A program made the position numbers and the translations under genes. A stretch of DNA of 59,206 nt. Origin: Streptomyces sp. MspMP-M5 (GTDB lineage: Bacteria; Actinomycetota; Actinomycetes; Streptomycetales; Streptomycetaceae). Positions 52,810-59,206 of the stretch are shown here, in pieces. Position 1 is the first letter of the stretch. Each line of letters opens with the position of its first letter. Under the pieces are notes generated by a model, which saw only the letters and a program-made list of their open reading frames with translations, ran no database searches and had not been told where the DNA came from. Location of the stretch: positions 50,786 to 109,991 of the forward strand of contig NZ_KB891896.1 in assembly GCF_000373585.1 (NCBI RefSeq), written 5' to 3'.

Positions 52810-52985
52810 TCGGCGAGATGTCGTGGGTGGCGGCGAGCTGGTCTTTGCGGTCGGCCATGTACTGGCCGACGTCGACGAAGTCGTGTAATCGGGGCCGCGG
52901 AGCCGACGAGGGCGATCTTGGCGGCGGCTCGCATCTCGTCGCCGCCGTCGTTGAACAGCTTGCGCAAGTAGAGCTGCCACCACGT
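52810..52985 (-). pseudogene. ALF-repeat protein remnant
   Basis: Minus strand gives LRKLFNDGGDEMRAAAKIAL, then VGSAAP, a frame change, then HDFVDVGQYMADRKDQLAAT. The pattern GGDExRxAAxIAL...DFxxxGQYxAxRxDQxAATH is that of actinobacterial ALF repeats found in large secreted or polymorphic-toxin proteins. No other repeats of the protein remain nearby. The surrounding 52,600-53,240 holds no other gene. Confidence 0.5.
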
Positions 52986-53246
52986 GCCTGTGCAATGTGC
53001 GCTCCACACCGCACTTGCCGCCCCTGCACACGGACGGCGACTGGGTGCTGGTGCGGGAGCCGCGTACGTCGGCGTTTCAGCTTCGCGGTCCTGGCCGGGG
53101 GAGTGTGCTCGTGATTGCGCGTCTCTGTGTGGAATGTGGCCTGTTCGCCAATGATTGACGTGGGGTGCGCAGTGTCTCCGGCAAGGGCGGGCGACTTCGA
53201 AGGGCCTGTGGAATGTGGCCCGAGGGCCCGTCAGGCTGCGATTTCG

Positions 53247-53633
53247 TCAGGGTCGGTATCGGAGTGGATGGTCCGCTGGGATTTCCACGATGACAACTTT
53301 GTGCCCGTCCGGGTCGGCGATCCACATCTCGATCAGCCCCCACGGCTCGCGCACCGGCGGCCGCAGGACCTCTACTCCCCGGGCCACCAGCTCCTCGTGC
53401 GCCCGTGCCGCGTCGGCGACCTGGAGCCACAGCTGGAGGGTCGGCGTCGGCGCGTCCGTGGCCCGTCCGGAGACCTCCAGGAAGCCGCCGCCGAGGAAGT
53501 ACACCGTGCCGCGCTCGGGACCGGTGCCGAACTCGCGGTAGACCGCCAGCCCCAGCGCCTCGCCGTAGAACGTCCGCGACCGCTCCGGATCGGCCGGCCG
53601 CACCAGCACCCTGCTGCTCAGTACCTGCACCAT
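53247..53633 (-). CDS. VOC/glyoxalase-fold protein
   Basis: 128 residues with the single-domain VOC pattern VLVRPADPERSRTFYGEALGLAVYREFG ... IEMWIADPDGHKVVIVEI. Metal-type positions include Glu in FLEVSG and Glu near the C-terminus. Possible roles include glyoxalase, bleomycin-binding-like resistance or dioxygenase; none can be chosen. ATG 53633, AGGG upstream. It marks the return to core-like composition. Confidence 0.85.
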   Translation of the reverse strand: MVQVLSSRVLVRPADPERSRTFYGEALGLAVYREFGTGPERGTVYFLGGGFLEVSGRATDAPTPTLQLWLQVADAARAHEELVARGVEVLRPPVREPWGLIEMWIADPDGHKVVIVEIPADHPLRYRP

Positions 53634-53769
53634 GGCAGGGACCCTACGCCGCCGGACGCGCCTCCGGGGCCCGGACACGGCACCCGGCCGTCCGGCCCTC
53701 CCGCCGCCCCGCGCCTCTTGTTAGCCTCGGCTGGCAGCCCGCCGTACGGCCGAGAGGATCCCGCCCGCC

Positions 53770-54303
53770 ATGCTCACCACCCCGCTGACCTTCCGCGACG
53801 CCACCGAGGCCGATGTCCCCGCGCTCGTCGCGCTGGTGGAGTCGGCCTACCGCGGGGACGCCAGCCGGGCCGGGTGGACGACCGAGGCGGATCTGCTGGA
53901 CGGCCGGCGGACCGACCCGGACGGCGTCGCCGCGGTGGTGCGCAACGACAGCGGCCGGCTGCTGGTCGCCGAGCGGGACGGCGAGTTGGTCGCCTGCTGC
54001 CAGCTGGAGCACCGCGGGGACCACGCCTACTTCGGGATGTTCGCGGTCCGCCCCGAGCTGCAGGGCGCCGGCCTGGGCAAGGTGATCATCGCCGAGGCCG
54101 AGCGCACGGCGCTGGCCACCTGGGGCGCTCCGGAGATGCGGATGACCGTCATCCGCCAGCGCGAGGAACTCCTCGCCTGGTACGAGCGCCGCGGCTACCG
54201 CCGCACCGGCCGGTTCAGCCCGTTCCCCTACGGCGACGAGCGGTTCGGCATCCCGCAGCGCGCCGACCTGGAGTTCGAGCTGCTGGTCAAGCCGCTGGGC
54301 TGA
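53770..54303 (+). CDS. GNAT family N-acetyltransferase
   Basis: 177 residues. FRDATEADVPALVALV start, VAERDGELVACCQL strand, and the acetyl-CoA loop YFGMFAVRPELQGAGLGKVIIAEAE (RxxxGxG/A). WYERRGYRRTGRF is the C-terminal strand. Acetylates an unknown amine or protein. AGAGGATC before the ATG. Confidence 0.9.
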   Translation: MLTTPLTFRDATEADVPALVALVESAYRGDASRAGWTTEADLLDGRRTDPDGVAAVVRNDSGRLLVAERDGELVACCQLEHRGDHAYFGMFAVRPELQGAGLGKVIIAEAERTALATWGAPEMRMTVIRQREELLAWYERRGYRRTGRFSPFPYGDERFGIPQRADLEFELLVKPLG

Positions 54304-54399
54304 GCCATGCCGGCCCGGCCCCGCCGGTACCTGCGGCCCGCCCTCCCGCCGGGCGGCCCCCGTACGCGGCGCCGCGCCGCCCGCCCGAGGGAAGCCCGG

Positions 54400-55083
54400 C
54401 TACGCCGTGAAACGCACCGCCCGCCGGATCTCCGGCTGGTCGGTCACCACCCCGTCCAGCCCCAGCCCGCGCGCCAGCCGCAGCTGGTCGTGGGTGTTCA
54501 CCGTCCAGCCCAGCACCCGCAGCCCCGCCGCGTGTGCCCGCTCGGTCAGTTCGAGGGTGAGCCGGCGGATGTCGAGCGACACCAGACCCGCGCCCACCGC
54601 CGTGGCGCGGTCCACGATGTCGGCGCCGTACCACTCGCCGACCAGCCCGGTGCGCACCCCCGGCAGCAGCGTGCGGATCTCCGCCAGCGCCTCGTCGTGG
54701 AACGAGATGACCTCCACCCGGGCGGTCAGATCGCGCGAGCGCACCACCTCGGCCAGCGCCTGCGCCGCCGCGACGTCCTTGATCTCCGCCTGCAGCGGCA
54801 GCCGCACCGCGTCCGCCACGTCCTCGAACACCGGGATCCGCTCGCCCTGCCCGGCGTCCAGCTCCCGCAGCTCGGCGAGGGTGCGCTCGGCGACCGGGCC
54901 GGTGCCGTCGGTGGTGCGGTCGACGTCCGGATCGTGCATCACCACCAGCGCGCCGTCCTTGCTCAGGTGCAGGTCCAGTTCGACGGCGTCGACGCCCTCG
55001 CGCTCGGCGCGTACGAAGGAGCGCAGGGTGTTCTCCGGCTCCACACCCATCATTCCGCGGTGCCCGATGGTGAGAAAGGACAA
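54400..55083 (-). CDS. Glycerophosphodiester phosphodiesterase
   Basis: 227 residues from TTG 55083 (GAGG 5-8 nt upstream), chosen because the conserved start is SFLTIGHRGMMGVEPENTL. An ATG at 55131 and a GTG at 55167 would add a low-complexity lead (CTEPTATEPTESEAA). Catalytic His-Arg in GHRG, PENT and ELDLHLSKDGALVVMHD are the GDPD motifs; the second His is in the latter. Hydrolyses glycerophosphodiesters to glycerol-3-phosphate and an alcohol. No signal peptide visible, so cytoplasmic. Confidence 0.9.
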   Translation of the reverse strand: MSFLTIGHRGMMGVEPENTLRSFVRAEREGVDAVELDLHLSKDGALVVMHDPDVDRTTDGTGPVAERTLAELRELDAGQGERIPVFEDVADAVRLPLQAEIKDVAAAQALAEVVRSRDLTARVEVISFHDEALAEIRTLLPGVRTGLVGEWYGADIVDRATAVGAGLVSLDIRRLTLELTERAHAAGLRVLGWTVNTHDQLRLARGLGLDGVVTDQPEIRRAVRFTA

Positions 55084-55167
55084 GGCTGCCTCGCTTTCAG
55101 TCGGCTCGGTTGCGGTCGGCTCCGTGCACATGTCGCCGCCGGCGCACTGCCGCCCGAAATGGCGCAC

Positions 55168-55696
55168 AGCCTAATCCGCCGACGAGCGGCAGCGCCGTAG
55201 GGACAAGTCCGCTCTAGCCCGTACGAGTGCCCGCCGGCCGCCTCCGCTACGCACCGCCGACCGCGCCGGACCCGGCCGATCCCGAGGAACTCCCGCTCCG
55301 CCGCGGCGAGTTGAGCGACATTCCGCCACACGCGGCAGCCCCGCCGCCCGTATCGCCGCCGCGCCGCTGCCGCCCACCGTCCTACGGCCGCCGGCGTCGC
55401 CGAGTCGGTCGTGCCTGCTCCGGCCCTGCCCGAGCCGGCCCGCACGCATCCGTCCCGTGCACTCCTCACCCGCCCAGCCGGTCCACGATCTCCCTGGCCT
55501 ACCCAGCCTCACGCCGGAGAAAACGCGGAATCACCCGCCATCCATGGCAGGAAGTGAGATCGAACCCGTACCTCACAGGAAAATCGACCGTGACCATGGG
55601 GTCTACGCAGAATATTTTTCACCTGGCCCACTTGAATGGCCGATCCTTGGCTGGTTACGGTGGTCTCACAGGACGATCTACCGCCGGAGGGCAGTC
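55168..55696 (+). promoter_or_regulatory. Promoter region of the DUF6421 operon
   Basis: About 530 bp without a supported gene. TTGAAT (55632-55637) and TACGGT (55656-55661), 18 bp apart, are a good -35/-10 pair. The start would be near 55,668, giving a short leader with GGAGGG before ATG 55697. An AT-rich stretch AATATTTTTC at 55,611-55,621 lies just upstream. The left half shows nothing recognisable. Confidence 0.55.
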
Positions 55697-57094
55697 ATGA
55701 CGGAAATTCTTTCGCCTGTGGGTGTCCGGGGCGGCACCTTGTCGGACGACTCCGTGGTCGCACACCCCGCCTGGCCCGCGCTGAAGGACGCCATCGAGAC
55801 CATCCGCCCGTGGCAGTCCAAGGACGGCTCCGTCGACCTCGCCGCGGACGGCGCACCCACCGCCGCGGCGGTCCGCCAGGAGGTCGAGCAGGCCGTGACG
55901 GCCATCCGCGAACTCGCCCCGCTGCTCCCGCACGACGCCGCCTACCACCAGGCCCTCGTCGCCGATCTGCGCCGCTGGGCCGAGGAGGGCTTCGGCGTCC
56001 CCGACTTCCTCGACTCGCTGCTCGCCTTCCAGCCCGCCCGGCAGCGCGCCGACGGCCTCCAGCACCTCGTCGTCTTCCCCATGTACACCCAGAACGGCAA
56101 CCCGGACCGCAACTTCGAGGCCGTCGTGCTGCGCATGGTCTGGCCGGACTGGCTCGCCGAACTGGAGCGCACCCGCTACGACAACCCCCTCTTCTGCGGG
56201 ATCACCTTCGAGGACTTCACCGCCGGCTACGACACCAACTCCGCCGTCCTCTTCCCCGAGACCATTGCGGTCCGCCAGGCCCCCGAGCGGTTCAGCTGGG
56301 GCGGCATCTTCTGCGACCGCGAGGCCGCCCGCTTCCGCCGGGTCAGCGAGGCCGCCGTGGACATCCTCGGCGTCGACCTCCCCGCGGACATCCGCGCGCT
56401 CCTCGGCGACCAGCAGCGCTGCCAGCAGGCGTTCGTCCTCTGGGACATGATTCACGACCGCACCCACAGCCACGGCGACCTGCCGTTCGACCCCTTCATG
56501 ATCAAGCAGCGCCAGCCGTTCTGGATGTACGGCCTGGAGGAACTGCGCTGCGACCTCACCGCCTTCAAGGAGGCCGTGAAACTGGAGGCCGAGGGCTATC
56601 CGCAGGCCCGGGACGTGCAGTTCGCGGTGATCTTCGACCGGATGTTCCGCTTCCCGGTCACCGGCGAGCGGGTGCGCAATTACGACGGCCTCGGCGGCCA
56701 GCTGCTCTTCGCCTACCTCCACAAGCACGACGTCGTACGCTGGACGGACAACACACTGCACATCGACTGGGAGCGGGCGCCCAAGGTCACCAACCAGCTG
56801 TGCGGCGAGATCGAGAAGCTCTACCGCGACGGCATCGACCGGCCCAAGCTGGTCCACTGGTTCGCCGCCTACGACCTGGTCTCGACCTACCTCGCCCCGC
56901 ACCCGGGCTCGGTGTGGGCCAAGGGTCCGGACGCCCTCGACCTGGACCGTCCGCCGCGCAAACTCGTCGACGACGTGCTTCCCGACGAGTTCCCGCTGAG
57001 CATGTTCTACGAGGCCCTCGCCAAGAAGCTGCGTTCCGTGATCGCCTCGACCAAGGGCATCACCGCGCACAGCGAGATGCCGGTGGCGGCGTGA
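55697..57094 (+). CDS. DUF6421 family protein
   Basis: 465 residues, soluble, no signal peptide. It has an HxxxH motif at His253-His257 (WDMIHDRTHSHGDLPFD, with His259), followed by YGLEELRCDLTAFKEA, which could be metal-binding or catalytic. VFPMYTQNGNPDRNFEAVVLRMVWPDWL is another conserved-looking block. Function unknown; the family usually stands next to an SDR and a threonine-aldolase-like gene, as here. Overlap or close coupling with the SDR suggests one pathway. Confidence 0.85.
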   Translation: MTEILSPVGVRGGTLSDDSVVAHPAWPALKDAIETIRPWQSKDGSVDLAADGAPTAAAVRQEVEQAVTAIRELAPLLPHDAAYHQALVADLRRWAEEGFGVPDFLDSLLAFQPARQRADGLQHLVVFPMYTQNGNPDRNFEAVVLRMVWPDWLAELERTRYDNPLFCGITFEDFTAGYDTNSAVLFPETIAVRQAPERFSWGGIFCDREAARFRRVSEAAVDILGVDLPADIRALLGDQQRCQQAFVLWDMIHDRTHSHGDLPFDPFMIKQRQPFWMYGLEELRCDLTAFKEAVKLEAEGYPQARDVQFAVIFDRMFRFPVTGERVRNYDGLGGQLLFAYLHKHDVVRWTDNTLHIDWERAPKVTNQLCGEIEKLYRDGIDRPKLVHWFAAYDLVSTYLAPHPGSVWAKGPDALDLDRPPRKLVDDVLPDEFPLSMFYEALAKKLRSVIASTKGITAHSEMPVAA

Positions 57095-57195
57095 AGAGCG
57101 CGCGGACCGAGCAGAAAGACACCGTGCAGAGCGTGCGGACCGGCCGGGACACCCGGCCGGCGGCCGTCCAGGGGCAGGACGAGGAGGCGACGGAG

Positions 57196-57957
57196 ATGGG
57201 TACTTCGACGGGCGGCAAGGGGCCGCTGGAGGGCGCGGTCATCGCGGTGGCCGGAGCGGCCGGACCGGCGGGCCGGGCCACCCTGCTGCGGCTGGCCGAG
57301 GCCGGCGCGGTGGTGGTCGGCTCGGACTCCAACCCCGAGCGACTGGCGGAGGCCGTCGACGCGGCCCGCTACGCCCACGGCGGCGCCACGGTCATCGGCG
57401 AGACGGTCGACCTCCTCGACCTCGACCAGACCCGCGAATGGGCGGCCCGTACGGAGAAGGAATTCGGCCGGGTCGACGGCGTGGTCCACCTCGTCGGCGG
57501 CTGGCGCGGCTGCTCGACGTTCGCCGAGACCGACCTGGCGGACTGGGACACCCTGCACAAGCTGCTGATCCGCACCGTCCAGCACACCTCCCTCGCCTTC
57601 AACGACGCGCTGGAACGCAGCGGCAACGGTCGCTATGTGCTGATCAGCGCGGCCGGCGCCAGCAAGCCCACGGGGGGCAACGCCGCCTACGCCGCGTCCA
57701 AGGCGGCCGCCGAGGCGTGGACCCTCGCCATGGCCGACGGCTTCCGCAAGTCGGGGGGCGAGAGCGGTCCGCGCGCCGCGGCTGCCATCCTGATCGTGAA
57801 GGCGCTCGTCAACGACCAGATGCGCGCCGAGCGACCGAACGCCAAGTTCGCGGGCTTCACCGACGTCACGGAGCTGGCCGAGGCCATCGCCGGTGTCTGG
57901 GACCGGCCCGCCCAGGAAGTGAATGGACAGCGTCTGTGGCTGACCCCCAAGCCGTGA
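57196..57957 (+). CDS. SDR family oxidoreductase
   Basis: 253 residues from ATG 57196, which has AGGAGG with 8-nt spacing. An in-frame GTG at 57091 overlapping the DUF6421 stop by 4 nt would add 35 low-complexity residues and cannot be excluded. Cofactor motif AVAGAAGPAGRATLLRLAEAG (Gly-rich, unusual spacing), NPERLAEAVD, HLVGGWRGCS, catalytic-type SAAGASKPTGGNAAYAASKAAA (Ser, Tyr, Lys). Reaction unknown; part of the three-gene operon. Confidence 0.86.
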   Translation: MGTSTGGKGPLEGAVIAVAGAAGPAGRATLLRLAEAGAVVVGSDSNPERLAEAVDAARYAHGGATVIGETVDLLDLDQTREWAARTEKEFGRVDGVVHLVGGWRGCSTFAETDLADWDTLHKLLIRTVQHTSLAFNDALERSGNGRYVLISAAGASKPTGGNAAYAASKAAAEAWTLAMADGFRKSGGESGPRAAAAILIVKALVNDQMRAERPNAKFAGFTDVTELAEAIAGVWDRPAQEVNGQRLWLTPKP

Positions 57958-59024
57958 ACCGGGCGAAGACCGACGCCCGGCAGCACCACGACCCGCAGAT
58001 CCGCGGCTTCGCCAGCGACAACTACGCCGGTGCGCACCCCGAGGTGCTCGCCGCGCTCGCCCTCGCCAACGGCGGCCACCAGGTCGCCTACGGCGAGGAC
58101 GAGTACACCGAGCACCTCCAACGGGTCTTCCGCAGTCACTTCGGACAGCGCGCCCAGGCGTTCCCGGTGTTCAACGGCACCGGCGCCAACGTCGTCGCAC
58201 TCCAGGCCGTCACCGACCGCTGGGGCGCGGTGATCGCCGCCGAATCGGCGCACATCAACGTCGACGAGTGCGGTGCTCCGGAGCGGATCGGCGGCCTCAA
58301 GCTGCTCACCGTCCCCACCCCGGACGGCAAGCTCACCCCCGAGCTGATCGACCGCCAGGCATGGGGCTGGGACGACGAGCACCGCGCCATGCCGCAGGTC
58401 GTCTCGATCACCCAGAGCACGGAGCTGGGCACGGTCTACACACCCGACGAGATCCGGGCGATCTGCGACCACGCCCACGAGCGCAACATGCTCGTCCACC
58501 TCGACGGCTCCCGGATAGCCAACGCCGCCGCCACCCTCGACGTCCCCATGCGCGCCTTCACCAACGCCGTGGGCGTCGACATCCTCTCCTACGGCGGCAC
58601 CAAGAACGGCGCGGTCTTCGGCGAGGCCGTGGTCGTCCTCAACCCCGACGCGGTCCGCGCCATGAAGCACCTGCGCAAGCTCTCCATGCAGCTGGCGTCC
58701 AAGATGCGCTTCGTCTCCGTCCAGTTGGAGGCGCTCCTCGCCAAGGACCTGTGGCTGCGCAACGCCCGCCACGCCAACACCATGGCCCAGCGCCTGGCCA
58801 CCGGCGTCCGCGAGATCCCCGGCATCGAGATCCTCTACCCCGTCCAGGCCAACGGTGTCTTCGCCCGCCTCCCGCACGAGGTCAGCGAACGCCTCCAGAA
58901 GCGGTTCCGCTTCTACTTCTGGGACGAGGCGGCCGGGGTGGTCCGGTGGATGTGCTCGTTCGACACGACGGAGGGGGATGTCGACGCGTTTCTGTCGGCC
59001 ATCCGCGAGGAGATCGGCCGATAG
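57936..59024 (+). CDS. Low-specificity threonine aldolase-like PLP enzyme
   Basis: 362 residues, fold type I PLP lyase. GFASDNYAGAHPEVL is the N-terminal signature, PVFNGTGANVVALQ follows, and Lys223 in SYGGTKNGAVFGEAVV is the Schiff-base lysine. VHLDGSRIANAAATLDVP contains the PLP-contacting Asp. It splits threonine or allo-threonine to glycine and acetaldehyde, or a related beta-hydroxy amino acid. GTG 57936 with GGA upstream, overlapping the SDR by 22 nt; GTG 57954 is an alternative start with 4-nt overlap. Confidence 0.9.
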   Translation: MADPQAVNRAKTDARQHHDPQIRGFASDNYAGAHPEVLAALALANGGHQVAYGEDEYTEHLQRVFRSHFGQRAQAFPVFNGTGANVVALQAVTDRWGAVIAAESAHINVDECGAPERIGGLKLLTVPTPDGKLTPELIDRQAWGWDDEHRAMPQVVSITQSTELGTVYTPDEIRAICDHAHERNMLVHLDGSRIANAAATLDVPMRAFTNAVGVDILSYGGTKNGAVFGEAVVVLNPDAVRAMKHLRKLSMQLASKMRFVSVQLEALLAKDLWLRNARHANTMAQRLATGVREIPGIEILYPVQANGVFARLPHEVSERLQKRFRFYFWDEAAGVVRWMCSFDTTEGDVDAFLSAIREEIGR

Positions 59025-59030
59025 GCCGAT
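59013..59030 (+). terminator. Terminator of the DUF6421 operon
   Basis: ATCGGCC (59013-59019) pairs with GGCCGAT (59024-59030) around a GATA loop covering the stop codon, followed by TCTTTCC. A short stem, but with a pyrimidine tail. Confidence 0.5.
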
Positions 59031-59033
59031 TCT

Positions 59034-59087
59034 TTCCCACGTTGTCGGCCGGTCCGCTGCGCTTGGCTGGCTTCCCACGTTGTCGGC
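59034..59087 (+). repeat. 16-bp direct repeat at the window end
   Basis: TTCCCACGTTGTCGGC occurs at 59034-59049 and 59072-59087. It lies in non-coding sequence that runs off the window. Confidence 0.7.
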
Positions 59088-59206
59088 TTCCCCGCCGTAG
59101 GGGTTCGCCGCTGCTTTGCGCCTGCGGCGCTCGCTTGTTGTCCGCTGCGCGGGGCTGTTGGGTGCGGTGACGGGCCTGCGGGGGTGGTGTGCCGGACTGC
59201 TTCGCT

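Noticed and set aside
59034..59087. Start of a CRISPR or other repeat array
   Set aside because: Only two 16-bp copies, no regular spacers before the window ends.

Overview
The window is chromosomal DNA of a Streptomyces or close relative. It has very high G+C, nearly all third codon positions are G or C, GTG starts are common, and the gene families are typical of the genus (monomeric isocitrate dehydrogenase, GuaB1, DUF5995, DUF6421, DUF5134, a helicase-dead PriA). I see no rRNA, tRNA, CRISPR array or antibiotic cluster.

Layout. (1) 1-12.8 kb is housekeeping: priA, a small HTH protein (minus), fmt, rsmB, monomeric NADP isocitrate dehydrogenase, rpe, a SorC-type regulator, a lipoprotein guanyl-RNase with an overlapping barstar inhibitor, and guaB1. 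(2) 12.8-18.6 kb is a basic-amino-acid block: APC permease plus Lrp/AsnC regulator, a SnoaL-like gene under a SoxR-type box, and a nitrilase-family amidase plus L-lysine 2-monooxygenase (DavA/DavB type). The permease-lrp and amidase-oxidase units carry the same three-motif promoter architecture, which suggests one small Lrp regulon. (3) 19.4-23.4 kb is a scarred accessory patch: a mosaic-composition NCS2 uracil/xanthine permease, two opposite-strand fragments of a second such permease, a small secreted protein and an IS3 orfA remnant. (4) 23.4-26.1 kb holds a hotdog thioesterase, a frameshifted MFS gene and an NmrA-like reductase. (5) 26.2-32.6 kb is the riboflavin operon (FMN riboswitch, ribD-ribE-ribM-ribBA-ribH), then hisE-hisG and a PH-domain protein. 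(6) 32.8-45.2 kb has two overlapping CNNM/CorC-type membrane proteins, an EccA-like TPR-AAA ATPase, a uridine-kinase-like protein, a Tat-exported C39-type protein, an SDR, a HAD hydrolase, an M56 peptidase, a DUF5134 membrane protein and an FAD monooxygenase. (7) 45.2-53.2 kb is a second accessory patch: an exported M20 amidohydrolase, a PGRS-like glycine-rich protein, an IS630 remnant, a broken TetR gene coupled to an intact DHA2 exporter, a low-GC3 MobA-like/FolC-like pair and an ALF-repeat remnant. (8) 53.2-59.2 kb returns to core genes: VOC protein, GNAT, glycerophosphodiesterase and a DUF6421-SDR-threonine aldolase operon.

The best candidates for something undescribed are the duplicated three-motif promoter of the lysine block, the MobA/FolC-like pair, the SoxR-type leaderless promoter and the permease mosaic. 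Family names come from recognised motifs and memory of the families; no database search was run.
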